Assembly (NCBI GenBank): GCA_963930645.1
Contig: OZ005648.1
Span: 201,996,480-202,060,479 of the forward strand
Origin: Salticus scenicus
Taxonomy: Eukaryota; Arthropoda; Arachnida; Araneae; Salticidae
Direction: 5' to 3'
Length of the DNA: 64,000 bases
Shown one piece after another: positions 1-11,963 of the stretch. The stretch's first letter is position 1. Every line of letters starts with the position of its first letter. The notes beneath the pieces were generated by a model. It was not told the DNA's origin, did no database searches, and was given only the letters and a program-made list of their open reading frames with translations. A program made the translations under genes and the position numbers.

Positions 1-649
1 TAATATGCTAAAGAAAGGAAAAAATTGTATAAATTCTATACAACCTATCTGAATTTACATTATACTCAGAAGTAATAAATACTTAAATTGATAGTTCCCT
101 GGGTTTTTCCCAACTAATTTGTTCAGAAACTAAAATTATAACATTTACTTTATAAATTAAAAATAAATACATATTTATACACTGTGCGTATGCACTAGAT
201 TTTTTACGTTTGCATATAATTTTATGATAAACTATTTTCGTGAAATTGTGATCTGTATAACCCCTTCCCTCAAGAAATTACTTTCCTTTAATAAGCAAAA
301 ATTCGAAATTTATTTAGACATAACTAAAGATAAAAATTCTTTAAAAAGACGATGAACTATCTGAACTTAAGGTGATTGTGAATTCATTAAGGAAAAAAAA
401 AAAAAAAATAAAATAAAATAAATTTTATCGAGAAAAAGTTTTCGCATAGGGACAGGTCATGTAATTTATTGCAAGGAGGTTCAATCTTCTCATTATGAAA
501 AATACTAACTTTAATTGATTTTAGTAATTATATGAAAGTGATATTTTAAGTCTTATTTTATGAATTTAATTGTCAGAAAAGCAGGAATTCCAGTATGGAA
601 GATGAAATAAATACCTGAAAACAAGTAAATTACCTGAATACAATCACCC
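1..649. other. AT-rich non-coding stretch
   Basis: I see no gene, RNA or recognisable repeat terminus here. It is AT-rich with short A runs and stop codons in all frames. Confidence 0.6.
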
Positions 650-840
650 CCCAAATTCAGGCCTGAGTATGGTGCCCACATTGAGAGTCTTTCTAAGGGG
701 TTCTAGCATATATTTATGTGAGTTTCGGATAAAAGTAAGAAAAACTCCCAACAATAAGTCTGATGCGTGCGATCTGGGCTTGAACTCGGAACTTCCCGTC
801 TACCAGATTAGAGAGCACTCTTTGCACTGGTGAGGCTCCT
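650..840 (-). mobile_element. tRNA-derived SINE, copy 1
   Basis: Read on the minus strand, an A-box-like block (CACCAGTGCAAAGAGTG, 817-833) is followed by a B box (GAGTTCAAGCC, 777-787) at tRNA-like spacing. A non-tRNA body follows, ending near a tract containing AGAACCCCTTAGAAAG. The stem CTGGTAGA between the boxes and the AGAACCC-TTAGAAAG body segment recur in the copy near 34.1 kb, and CTGGTAGA recurs near 57.1 kb. The boxes fit an RNA polymerase III promoter. No complete tRNA cloverleaf is present, so this is a SINE and not a tRNA gene. The ends are approximate. Confidence 0.6.
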
Positions 841-1527
841 CTTAGGAAAATAAAATCTGACTGTTATAGTAGTGTTAAAACAATACAACAGAAATATTCA
901 AGAGAGACTCAACGAACACCCAACAGCATAGACACGAATTCAGAAATAAATGAATTTCAAGACAAAAATTTCTGTTTCAACAATTCTTGGGAAAAATGCA
1001 ATGAGAATTAAACACAATTTCTTACAGATTTTACCCAAACTGCAGATTTTATAAAATTCAAAGGAATTCGGCCAACTGTAAGTGGTAGTCAAATGTACAC
1101 TATTTAAAATGCAAAAATTTATTTTAGTGAATTTAAATTTTAATTCAAATCACTTAGGGTCGCTGTCTTCGGATTGTATGATTGAGATGCTAAAATGGGA
1201 GGAAAGTAAATAAAACATAAAGAATTAGTTATTGATGAACATAAATTAAAATCGAATACAATCTCTCAAATTTTATAACACAAACTCTCATTATTTATTA
1301 CTAATATAATATTTCATTATAAGAATTTACAAGACTAATGATTTTTTAATGATTACGAATACGTTATATTTGTTGCTAACATTAAAACAAACAGAGAATA
1401 TAAAATATGGTTTAAAGGTATTTAACTTTATATATATAATTTCTATATGTCCTTTAAAGTATAATCAGATATTTAATAACATTTTATGTATGTCAGGCGA
1501 AAATATTTTACGATAGTAATTGTCGGT

Positions 1528-1840
1528 TTTTATTACTTCCATTACCGACTACCGTAGGTAATAATTGAAGTATTGTATTAGGTCCAAAAATTCGATATCG
1601 AGTGTTTCACCTGATTTATATGTTTTACTGAATCCAAAAAAGTGGTTTTTGAAAATTGGTCAGTATGTGTGTGTGAGGAATCTTCTGGCTATCATATATC
1701 CGAAACTAATAAAGATAGAACTACGAAACTTCAGAATTGATACAGGTCTGGTGTACAGAATTTTTTTTTTTTTAATTTTGGTGAAAATTGGAAAACCGGA
1801 AGTGGGAGATCGGAAACCGGAAGTGGGACCGTAAGTGCGT
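1528..1840 (-). repeat. Hairpin-ended interspersed repeat, copy 1
   Basis: In reverse orientation this matches the copy at 19.46-19.77 kb over about 300 bp. Shared parts are the CCGGAAGT-containing start, a core with GTTTCGTAGTTCTATC, a CA-rich microsatellite-like stretch, and an end hairpin (GGTAATGGAAGT pairing with ACTTC-ATTACC). The 89-aa open frame inside it is a by-product of the repeat. The superfamily is unknown; a 3-prime stem-loop followed by an A-rich tail would fit a non-LTR retroelement tail or a SINE. Confidence 0.65.
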
Positions 1841-1918
1841 ACCTCAAAAAATGGCTGTTCGGATTAGATCAATTTTCTATTTTCTTATCATATTATCTCC
1901 AAAAAAATGCATATAATA

Positions 1919-2041
1919 CAGTCGGCAGCAAAAGTATCCGAGCACTAGCAAAAATTCCTATATATAAAAAAAAGTACACTTAATACAGTTTTGTTAAATA
2001 AATCCTTGTCGAATCCTGTTCTGTACTTTTGCTGCCGTCTG
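1919..2041. mobile_element. Tc1/mariner-type MITE, copy A
   Basis: The left end CAGTCGGCAGCAAAAGTATC and the right end GCTGCCGTCTG are inverted repeats, flanked on both sides by TA, the Tc1/mariner target duplication. It has only 123 bp and no coding capacity. A second copy with the same termini is at 63486-63693. Confidence 0.85.
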
Positions 2042-2043
2042 TA

Positions 2044-2822
2044 AGGGTAATAGTGGGTAATGGAAGTCGTGTGGTTGTTTCACACCAGATTTTTAGTTCT
2101 TTTTTTTTTTTTTTTCCGTGTGTGTGTGTGTGACTGGAAACTTGTTATCCTCGTTAAATGTTAAGACCTGACTTCCGTGTAAAAAAATAAACTAACACAT
2201 AAAAAACCTATAAACTACGAAAAAAAGTATGAACCTTCCTCAAAACCCACCGCCACCACCTTAATTCATTCAATTTAAGAAGATGAAGCAACCTTGAAAA
2301 CATCAAAGGCTTCCATTGGCAAAAGCAGTGATGCGAAAAACCAACGGTATGCGAGTTAAAAATTGATGCTACTCGAAAAGATTAGACATCCTTTCCAAAA
2401 ACAAAGGTTTTTGTAGTAAAAACACGCAGAACCAGTCAAGTTTAACAACGGCTTTCCCCGTCGTAAAAGGATTCACAAAACAAAAAATTAAAAAAATATG
2501 AATGAAGTGCACGTTTGGATGAAGTTTATCTGTGAATGTAAATATATTTTGCTTTCGAAGATAAATAATTCCAGAAAAACTTTGAGAAAATAAAATCACG
2601 TGAAATGCTTTTACGAAAACTCGATACAAAAGATAAATAACTCTTTAAAAAAGCGAAAGTACTAATTTAAAACTACAGGCATTTTTATCAGGAACATTTT
2701 TGTCTACAATACTCGAAAAAGAGGATATCGCAGAAAGTTAAGAAAACTTGAAATATAGTTTTCCTGAAGGAGCCCAGTTGAAGTGAACTAGATTTTGGAG
2801 CTTCAAATGAGTGGGGAAGGTG

Positions 2823-2867
<45 letters not shown>

Positions 2868-3560
2868 CGTATAACTTAAAAGTTTTGTTGAGGACAAAGA
2901 TCGCAAAATATGTATGTGGAAAGAGAGAGAAAAGAAGGAAACGTTTCGGTTTAGTTAAGGTAATTTTTAAATACTTCTGGCTCTATTTCTTGAAGTGAAA
3001 TTTTACAATTTTTGAACAACTTTAAGTATAAATTTAGGAAATAAAATTAATTCAATTGCTACCGAGATCAAAAGTAATGAGAAGCGAATAATGCGACATA
3101 GTATTTAATCAGCTTTAATCAAGATGGTAATTAGATCATTAATCAAGATGGTAATTAGATCAGCTTTAGGATGGCACAGGAAGCTTAAACCCATAAGAAT
3201 GACATTCTCATAAAATCAGCGTGCTAAAAATATGTATTAACGTCATACTGTTGAGAAAGAAATATATACACATTTCATTTAGCTAAAAAAAATTAAAGAT
3301 TTAATTTCATTGTAGCATAACTAATATCTGGGAAACGGATAACATCTGCTGCAGATTAAATCGACTTGAGCCTATATGTAAGGCAGTTCACATAGCAAAA
3401 ACAAAAATCGCACTGTTTGCCTTTTGTCAACAGATATAAGTTTCCGTTTCCACTTTGATAAAAAAAGAAATGGAAAAAATGTTTATATCCATGAAAAAAG
3501 GCATACCTAATGACAATGACAGTTATGAAACTGTTGAGAACGGACCTCGCCCGATATTCG
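2044..3560. other. AT-rich non-coding stretch with (TA)n
   Basis: No supportable gene. It holds a T run followed by a short (TG)n near 2100-2150, a (TA)n of about 39 bp at 2827-2865, and a 27-bp direct duplication at 3117-3163 (unit around TCAAGATGGTAATTAGATCA). The ORFs at 2369-2629 and 2795-2998 have no splice context and run through AT-rich or microsatellite sequence. Confidence 0.55.
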
Positions 3561-3587
3561 CATGCTCTGTTGACATGCCTTTAGTAA

Positions 3588-3652
3588 TATAAAGTTAGGC
3601 GAGCAGGTGGTGGACACGCGTGGCTTCGTGGGATATAGATATTAGTGTAAGT
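3588..3652 (+). promoter_or_regulatory. Possible TATA box and first-exon donor
   Basis: A TATAAAG sits at 3588-3594. About 30 bp downstream is a GC-richer patch with CACGCGTGG, and a consensus donor GTAAGT follows at 3647-3652. The arrangement is what a short non-coding first exon would look like. Nothing downstream on the plus strand confirms a gene, and such motifs occur by chance in AT-rich DNA. Confidence 0.2.
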
Positions 3653-3933
3653 ACACAAGCTAAAAATACTAAAAGCAAAACAATGATCAGTATCCTGCTA
3701 TAAAAGATACACGAAACTGATTTCTTATGAAGATTCTATAAAGAAAAGTGTCAGAGGAAATAATTCAATTATAATCGCGGGAACAAATTTCTACAATGAG
3801 TCTCACAATAACAGAATTTGATTAATTTAGGATAAGTTCTAGATTCCGAACACTGCAAATGAGCACGTGTGCTTTTTATCTATTATTTTGTGCAAAATTT
3901 TCTTTTTCCTTTTTTCCTTAATGTTTAAGGTGA

Positions 3934-4550
3934 CCTGGCACCTTTAGAGTAGGTTTCATATAAAAACTTATTTCCATTTAGTATTTATAAATTGAACTGT
4001 GTTAGGTTTGTTCAATAAAACATATATATTTAGGCAATAACTCTTATGGTAATTAAAATTGTGATATATTTTTTATTGATTTGAAAACTTCAAATTCCGT
4101 TTTCTCAGTTTGTATTTTTTCGGGAATTCATGATCTTCTAAATGCTAAAACTTCTACAAATATTTAAGAAGAAATTTAATGTTTTTTTTTTTTTTTAATG
4201 TTTAATAGAACCGACTTAAAAGAATTAGCATGGACTTTAAAATTTATTAGCTAGTTGTTGAGAAAAGATTAAAAAGTGCATGTCTAAGTAAAACTTTGCA
4301 AAAAGACGTGTTTTTTGTTATTTATATATAAACATTGCCAAATCCATCGCTAATTCTTTTAAGTAGGTGTTATTTTAAACATCCCAAAAATATATTAAGC
4401 CTTTTCTTAAATATCTGTAGAAGTTTTAGCATTTTGAAGGTCATGAATTCATGAAAAAATGCAAACTGAGAAAACACATTTTAAAGATTTTAAATTTGTA
4501 AAAAATGTATTTCCGTTTTTGTCTGAATATATATTTTATTGAATAAATAT

Positions 4551-4588
<38 letters not shown>

Positions 4589-4654
4589 TAAATGGAAATA
4601 TAAGCTTTCATATGAAAATCTACTTCACAGTGGTGCCAAGTCAAAGTTGCCAGG
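3934..4654. repeat. Foldback palindrome of about 720 bp
   Basis: The left arm (about 3934-4225) is an imperfect reverse complement of the right arm (about 4345-4654). Matching segments in order include CCTGGCA/TGCCAGG ends, ATTTCCATTTA, AATTCATGA, TGCTAAAACTTCTAC and ACTTAAAAGAATTAGC. The arms are interrupted by poly-T runs of different length. It has the form of a long-inverted-repeat MITE; I found no clear target duplication. No ORF. Confidence 0.75.
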
Positions 4655-4832
4655 TAGACTTTGATATAGTAATATACTATAAGCACCAATTTCAGGGAGG
4701 ATGGGCTAGAAACAATTGTTACTATAAGATCTTTTATGTTTGGGGAGCAAGTATGCATTTATTTTCTCCTTCTTGATAAAAAAAAGCGGGAGTCACAGCA
4801 TCCTATATTTTGAAGACTATTATTTTCTTATA

Positions 4833-4977
4833 CAGTGAAACCTCTCAAGTTGGACACCCCTGTAAGTTGGACGCTTTTTCTCGGAACGGAATGTATCCAT
4901 TAACATTATGTCTAACCCCTATAAGTTGGACACTTTTTCTTGGAACCGTAGGTGTCCAACTTAGAGAGGTTTTACTG
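4833..4977 (+). mobile_element. pogo/Tigger-type MITE, copy 1
   Basis: The left end CAGTGAAACCTCTCAAGTTG and right end CAACTTAGAGAGGTTTTACTG-like sequence form inverted repeats, and TA flanks both sides. The motif AAGTTGGAC occurs repeatedly inside. Copy 2 at 33143-33270 is a near-identical element in the opposite orientation. It has no coding capacity and would depend on a transposase from elsewhere. Confidence 0.88.
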
Positions 4978-4979
4978 TA

Positions 4980-7270
4980 GTTATATTTTTTTTTACTCAA
5001 ACGCAAAAGTTTCACAATTATGAAATCAAAGTTTATTATTATAAATTGGTAGTTCTCAAAAGTAGAAAGTTCGACTCATGAAGCACCGTGGGACTTCCAA
5101 GCTAGGTCAAAAAATCTGGATTTCATATTCAAAGATATAGAGATCATTCTCCAAAAATGTTACAATTCCAAATTTCAGATGTTCAGAAAAATAACAGATT
5201 GAATACACATCACAAGTTGCTCACGGTGCAGCTTCAGTGCGACGTTAAACCCACCCAACAATAGATTAAGCGCTTATATACGTAATGTTTTAGAATAATA
5301 ATAAGAATAAAATAAACGTAGCGGTAAAATAAATAATTATTTTCCACTGATATAAATAAAAATTTTACAAAGAATTAAATATTTAAAAATTTCTTTCCAT
5401 TTAAAATATAGAGAAATTAGTTTTCTTATGAAAAGACGCATACTTAATATTTAATATTGTTATTGTTTAACAATTAGAAAAGAAATAATGGCAACTTTAT
5501 ATTTAGAAATCAATAATAATTAAAAAGTTTAAAAAATCTATAAATTTCAAAAACTGGTGTTGTTTTTTTTTTTGTTTTTTTTTTTTTTTAATTTCATATG
5601 AAAATGAATTTGATTACTTCAAAATTTTACAAAATAAGCAGTGCCTATACAAGAGGCATTTAAATTTTATAGGACAATTCAAGGTAAATTCCCATGATTT
5701 TTCTATGCCATTTTTTTCCATTTGGGCGCGACATTTTGTGAGTCAACATATTAGTCTGATATTTCTCTAAGCGTAATCGAAGTTTCTCTCTTTTTCCTTT
5801 CCCTTCTCTACAATTCAGTCAATTTTTTTCCAAATTTTTACATATTTTAATCAAGTTCCCTGACATTTTAATTACACTGCGCTGAAAAAAAAAAAAAAAA
5901 ATCGATCCCTGATACTATTTTTGCTGAGTCTTATGTAAAATGACCTCCTTCTCCTGAATTCGAATATGACCCCCATTTTGCCCAATCACCCATCGTTTTC
6001 CGGGGACGTCCCCTTACCCCAATTTTTATCACTAATCGGTAATTTTTTGGCTATGAATTTGATTTGGAGAATGGAAAATAATTATTTTAACATTTAAAAA
6101 CAAAAAATATATAATGTATAAAAACAAAATAATAATTGATGTTATTGAAGAGTTTTCTCTATTTTTGACACAGGTGAGCACTGAACAAAAAAGAAAGTTA
6201 AAATATATGTATTTAACAGGTTATCTCTGAATATAAAAAGAAATTGATTATATCTTGTTAATATACAAAAGAAATACACCCCCTGTTTAAAAAGTTTGCA
6301 AAGAATAGACTTTGATTTTGAATAAAAGGGAAAGAAAGAAAGAAAGAAAGAAAAATATATATATATATATATATGGGGGGGAGGATATGGATGAGCTGTA
6401 AAAAAAAAGTGCTGAATTAAAGGTCTTTGTAGTGAAAAGAAAAGAAAAATACTTCAACAAGAAATCTTAAACCTTTAAAGTATTTGTTACAACGTATTCA
6501 GAAGAAAATGATATGATGGTTAGTTGGTTAACTATCACATAGCATAAGAAACTAACTATTAAATGTCTACTGTTGTTAAAAGACGTTTAAATAAATAAAT
6601 AATAATAATAATAATAATAAATGCATCAAATTAATGTAATTTTTTAATTAATGAAATTGGTGAAACGAAATGAAACTGTATAAAATAGATATACGCTAAA
6701 GACTTTTGTAGTTTGATATAAAAAGACTTGGGATTCTCTATCGTCGGTGCAGTCAAAACACCTGTTATTTTAGGGAGGTGTTTGTGAACAGAATTACTTG
6801 TTACCTAACTTATTTTTTATAATCCGCTGAAAAAATTCAAACTACTATATTTGTTCTCGTTTTACAAAAATAAATAAATTATTAAAAAGTAAAAATTGAA
6901 TAAATAATAAATTTTTGGAACGAAAATATTCATTTTTTCTGACTGTATAGCTTTGAAATAAAAAATTAGAAATAAAACATTATACAGTAACAATAAATTT
7001 TTGGAAAACAAAGAACAGATTTAACAACTGACAATTTTTCGGATAAAAAAAAAAAAAACGGAGTTTAATAATGAGTAATTCTGTCAACAAATATCCCCAC
7101 AGAATAACATGGGCTTTGACTATCGTAGACGGAAAAGAGGGGGTACAGAAGCTTTCATATATAGATTAAAAGATTTGGTTTGTGTCGAAGCATCAATTTA
7201 TCCGCGGCATGGCAGTTGCATTAAATGTCTAAAGAGCTCATCAATTAATTAATAAGTCATGTAGATGCGT
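4980..7270. other. AT-rich non-coding stretch
   Basis: No gene seen. It contains T and A runs, a (GAAA)n-(TA)n-G run at about 6330-6380, and (TAA)n near 6600. At 7078-7135 there is a single-ended relic (CAGAATAACATGGGC and flanks) of the palindromic repeat that is complete at 33.4-33.85 kb. Confidence 0.55.
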
Positions 7271-7329
7271 GGATATTCATCACATCAACACGTGGATAAA
7301 GCAAACATAGTTCCAACCAGCTCCAACAG

Positions 7330-7506
7330 ATGTCGTTGCGTACGGATTTACAACGTGCAGAGGGAGAAAGGGTGGTCACATACCAGTACGCTGACGACTT
7401 CCTGCCCGAGTTTTCTCTTGGGAACCTAGGCTTCTTCTACGCTCTCTGCACCTGCTCTCTCGCCATATACAGAGGAGATGGATTTTTTTGCACAGATGAC
7501 TTATGA
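7330..7506 (+). CDS. Small ORF (58 codons) in a GC-richer island, hypothetical
   Basis: An ATG at 7330 opens 58 sense codons ending at TGA 7504-7506, and the frame stays open upstream to about 7300. The predicted peptide is balanced rather than low-complexity (acidic and aromatic residues, three cysteines in the last third). The surrounding 250 bp are clearly more GC- and CpG-rich than the neighbourhood, so it could be an exon, a 5-prime UTR or a regulatory island. A YADD tetrapeptide occurs, but no other reverse-transcriptase block is present. I do not recognise a family. Confidence 0.22.
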   Translation: MSLRTDLQRAEGERVVTYQYADDFLPEFSLGNLGFFYALCTCSLAIYRGDGFFCTDDL

Positions 7507-7948
7507 GCGGAACGTCACCGCAAAGATATGAAAAGAGTCAGAGCAAAAAACTCGCGAAGAGAAAGCGCGTAACTGTTCATTAAAAATTATTTTTTAAACT
7601 TTTACATTGAACAGCAACACACACACATATAACAAATATATATATCGGAAAATAGAAATAGTTTAGATGTTTTAGTTGGAGGGGGGAAAAAAAAATGCGA
7701 CTGAAATTTATTAAAATCTGTATTCAAAATTTTGAAAAGTTTCCATTGTTACAAATTTCTTTGGGTTGAAAAAAAGCTACGTTTAACAAATCAAAGAATG
7801 ATTGGAAGTGTATTTAGAATTTAAAATTAATAAAATTTCACTTTCACTTAAAAGTAAAGTAGCACACAACCAGGATAGTTTGATTTTGCATCTGAAAAAA
7901 AAAAAAAAAAAAAAAAAAACTTGCTTGTCTCTCCCCCCCCCCCCCCAA

Positions 7949-7987
<39 letters not shown>

Positions 7988-8050
7988 AAATAATAAAAAA
8001 TATTTATAATTATATCTCACTAAAACACAGAAATATTATATAAACAGCAA
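7507..8050. other. Low-complexity stretch
   Basis: AT-rich with a long A run, a C run and (AAT)n between about 7890 and 7990. No gene; the short ORF across it encodes homopolymers. Confidence 0.6.
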
Positions 8051-8059
8051 GGTCAATAT

Positions 8060-8480
8060 AGTATAAAGAAAACTGTGAGCCTCAAGGAATGCAAATAAAT
8101 AAATAAAACTTGAAATCGTCTACAGTGAAACACTACTAATTAATACAGAGGAACGATAATTCAAAACATTTTAAAACTTATTACATACGAAAAATTTAAT
8201 AAAGCAATAGTAAATAACTATTTGTAAACACAATTTTAGAAAATTTAAAGCACAATTATTATGATTATTATTTTTTTTATTTTGATTTTAATGAATAATT
8301 AAAATTTGATTTTTGAATCATCTGACTAATGATATATTTCAAATAAATAAATATTACAAATAAATGAATAAATAAAATAAAACAAAAAGCAGGTAAAAGA
8401 AAATAGTCTTAAAAAGAAATCTCTTGTTGAAAAACTCTGACAAAACCCGATTTTTTTTTTTTTAACAGCCCTGCATAGAA
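8060..8480 (+). mobile_element. Degraded copy of the CAGGGTT...AACCCTG hAT-like family
   Basis: It aligns in order with the interior of the element at 26400-27212. Shared blocks are the CAGTG-AACACT-CTAA area, TAATAAAGCAA, TTTAAAGCACAATTAT, GATTTTAATGAATAATTAAAA, and near the end ACAAAACCCGATTTT followed by AACAGCCCTG. The left terminus is not recognisable. Confidence 0.5.
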
Positions 8481-9236
8481 CGCAGTAATATACAAAATAA
8501 ATATCAATTAAAGAGATTTCGGGGGGGGGGGCATTATGGTAAGTTTATAGACATTTTAAGAATTATTCGTCGTTCAAAAAACTTTTGATACACAATTTTA
8601 AATCAGATAAGTAATATTTTTCTACTTTGAAACATGAATAATTGGCTTATTATTATTATTATAAATTCGAATGATTTTAATGACTAATGCAACATATTAT
8701 AAACAACTAACAAAATTAAATTAGATAAACTCAAACATTTTTTTAAGTATTTTTCTTTAGAATAATAGATTTTCCATTCGGTGCATAATAAATACACTTT
8801 TCCCTCTCCACAACACCTATTTTCACACAAACTACAATCGATTTACAAAAAACATTCATTAAGCAGAAGTCATTTACCAAAACGCTTTTCTTCTTCTTCA
8901 ATAATAATAATAATAAACTAATTTTTTTTCTTTTCAGTGCATAATAAATCTATTTTTCCATCTCCGCAACACTTCTTTTCAGTTTAAAAGCAATTAAACG
9001 AAGAAAGGAGGGGGGGGGGGGAAATCATTCAAGGAATTCGCAAAAAGAAAAAAAAGAAAATAATTCTGCTTGCATTTAGTGATTCAGAAGCTAGGAAAGA
9101 GTAGAAAAATTAACTTAAAATGATCGTTAAAAGAGTACAGTGTTTTGTCTTGTCTCTCCAAGGATGTGAATACTTCAAGATTTTAAAAGAATTTCAATTA
9201 TAGCATTACGCAGACTAGAGGAAGAATAATATTATT
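8481..9236. other. AT-rich stretch with G runs
   Basis: No gene. G runs at about 8521-8531 and 9008-9021, several (TTA)n/(ATA)n tracts, and a local duplication of a block ending in GTGCATAATAAA (near 8780 and 8937). Confidence 0.5.
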
Positions 9237-9241
9237 TATAC

Positions 9242-9402
9242 CAGGGGTCTGTCCAGAGGTAAAATTAGGTCTGTTAAAGGACCCTTCACAAAATTTTATA
9301 TATTAAAAAAGACCTTTCACAAAATTCCACATCCTAAAAAAGGACCCTTCACAAAAGTCTTTATCTTAAAAAAAGGACAAAGAACTCTTCACTAAATTTT
9401 TT

Positions 9403-9440
<38 letters not shown>

Positions 9441-9846
9441 TATCATAAAATATTCCCTCTAAAAAACAGACTTAATAAATCTCTTTCATTTCGAAAACTA
9501 ATCTTCCATAGAGTGAACAGGCCATTTTAATAATCGCACATGCTTTGCTGTATTCTCTGAAAAGCTGCTATTCAATTTCAATTTTAAAGGAAATTTTGTG
9601 CATATGTGTGATTTTAGTTCTGTTAAGGTGAACCTTCATTATATAAAATATGAAATTTTATTTTAACTATAGTTTTATTTTGCAATAATATTACATTTTT
9701 CACGATTTCACAATAAAAGGACTCTAGCCGAAAAATTCAGATGAACTTGATTTTTCACACTAAATTTTGATTCACAAAATCACGCGCAAATTTTTCACAA
9801 TTCCCCCAAAATAGGACCCTGTCTGAAAAGTTTGCACAGACACCTG
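9242..9846. mobile_element. CAGG-ended transposon with 5-bp target duplication, copy A
   Basis: The left terminus CAGGGGTCTGTCCAGAGG and the right terminus (reverse complement CAGGTGTCTGTGCAAAC) are imperfect inverted repeats. They are flanked by TATAC at 9237-9241 and 9847-9851. The left part holds tandem ~45-bp units around GACCCTTCACAAAATT, followed by a long A run. The copy at 59909-61415 has the same ends in the opposite orientation. Non-autonomous; probably hAT-like, but the superfamily is not proven. Confidence 0.72.
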
Positions 9847-9851
9847 TATAC

Positions 9852-10655
9852 AAACGAACTTTTGAAAATTCTGGTATAAATAATAGCATCAAAATAAACA
9901 TTACTAAAATGTTAATGATACGGCGTAATGAAGAATAATCAGATACCGAACTCCCCCCCCCCTGCTCTATTGCATTCCTGAACGAATTTTTAAATATACC
10001 CGAGAAGAAACTTTTTTTTTTAATATATATGTTAATTTGTTGCATTTCATTATACTACTTTTAATTAAAATAATAATAATAGTAAAATAGTAAAAAAATA
10101 AATAAATAAATAAATAAAAAATAAGAAGAAGAAGAAGAAAGAAAGGAGGAAAGGAAAGGAAAGAATACAGAAATAAAAAATTATGATAAATAATATAAAG
10201 GAAACTGTCAAGATAAAATTGTGTATTTTAAAGAGAAATTTAAATAAAACTAGACCCCCCCACCCCTGCTTATACATATTGTTTTTATCGAGGGGGAAGG
10301 AATCAGAATTATAATACAGATAAGTTCTTGTTATTTTGAAGTAACTTTTTAAATATAACCTTAACTCATTTAATACCTTTATTAATAAATTAAGAATTAA
10401 AAAGGCAAATTAATTAATATTAATGACCATTTTTCAAAATGATTGAAAAGTTAAGAGAGTTTAAACGAATAACTTATTAAATATTAAAAAATAAAGGGTC
10501 AGAAATATTAATAATTCGTGCATATTGAAAACTGAATTATTAATTAATTAAAAAAGTAAACTTATCAATTACATAAAAATTTCTTACTAGAAAAATTGGT
10601 CACATTATTATTACAATAACTATCAAAATAAAATTATTATTATTATAAGTGAAGT
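9852..10655. other. AT-rich stretch
   Basis: No supportable gene. Simple (TAAA)n and (GAA)n tracts lie at about 10090-10170. Minus-strand ORFs here are phenylalanine/leucine low-complexity frames. Confidence 0.5.
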
Positions 10656-11150
10656 AAAATGCAAGTTAAAAATAGAATATTTCTAATCTTCCGATTAATA
10701 TTAAAGTATCATCAACAAATATTTCCAGTCGTTGTGGTTGGATATTTCCTCACATCATCTCAGGTAAGAAAGAAGAGAGGAGGGAGGGGTTCAAGTGGTC
10801 CCATTCTTCAGCGAACCCACGTGTCTTCAGTCAGAATCTAGGTTCGACCTTACAACAACAAAACGAAAGAAGAAAAAAAAAAAAAAAAAAAAAAAAAGGA
10901 AGCTGTAGGGTGGAAAAACTTTCTGAACAGTTCCAAGACCACTCCCTATGTTGCCCCCTTCGCCATTCTTGGACAACCTATTACTAAATTCTTTGATTGC
11001 TTCCAGTAGACATCCGGTAGCACTAGGTTATTACATTCTCCCCTGGGGTCTGGAAGGTAAAAAGCACAAGTATAATAACTTTTTAGGCAGTTCCGCCCGA
11101 GGTTTAAAAAACTATTTTCAATGTCACGATGACAAGATATACAAACTAAA
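10656..11150 (+). other. GC-richer patch with a CAG|GTAAGA donor-like site
   Basis: A strong donor-like CAG|GTAAGA occurs near 10762, preceded by ATTTCCAG about 35 bp upstream, which would define a 35-bp microexon. About 180 bp further on, an unrelated GC-richer 68-codon frame covers 10948-11151. There is no matching acceptor and donor pair for it. This could be exon debris or nothing; I cannot assign a protein. Confidence 0.15.
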
Positions 11151-11372
11151 CTGATGAAATGCTTGAATTCAGTTCTTTTATAATCAATTGCAATGTTTTA
11201 CAGTATTCTTTATCAATCGCAGCATATACCGACTCTAAAAAAAAAGACGGGGGGGGGGGGGGGGATCTCATTTACTAAGTTTTGGCAGTTGAAGAAACCT
11301 ATCGGATTTTGATACTATAAATTAATCATTTTAAACAGCTATGAAATGTTACTAAGTTATAGAGATGTAAAG

Positions 11373-11440
11373 AATAGTGATTTGGCCGAATACCGAATAT
11401 TCGGCGACCGAATAGTTAGCTTTTAAAACAAGTTTCACTT
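11373..11440 (+). mobile_element. Possible hAT terminus with GCCGAATA palindromic motifs
   Basis: CAGAGATGTAAAGAATAGTG followed by repeated GGCCGAATACCGAATATTCGG-type palindromes resembles a hAT left end. I could not locate a matching right end, so the extent is unknown. Confidence 0.3.
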
Positions 11441-11963
11441 TTGTTTGTAATTAAAATTATTTTTCCAATTTTAAACTGAATTTAATATATATATATATAT
11501 ATATATGAGCTGGTGTTTTTTGAATTTTCACACGTAAAACTGTATTACTTTTTTATGTCTAACAAAATACAAAAAATACTATTAAACATCACTTAAACTA
11601 GATTTTAAAATTTATAAAGCGAATATTCTAGATCTTAAAATGGTAAATTAAAAGGAAAATGTAAATGTTATTTCTACAGTGGTTTACTTTTCACAGTTTT
11701 TTTTTTTAAGTTAAAAAGAAAGGCACTTTAGAAAATTAGTATAACGCTAGAAAAATTTCATAGGGTAAAACTACTAACACTGTTTATTATAAAATGTATA
11801 TTTTATAAGCTAAATTTATTTATTGTTTTCTTATCTCAAATGTTTCGAAAATCGAATACTACTTCTAATACATTTTCACAATTATAAAATCTCAAATTTT
11901 CATTCCACAATCAATGTACTATGACGAACATCTGTACTGAATAACAAAATTAAATATTATAAT

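Noticed and set aside
4980..5275. SINE-like tail GTGCGACGTTAAACCCACCC near 5240
   Set aside because: Only about 30 bp resemble known SINE bodies; no A or B box nearby.
7387..7420. YADD motif suggesting a reverse transcriptase
   Set aside because: No other reverse-transcriptase block lies in frame on either side; a tetrapeptide alone is expected by chance.
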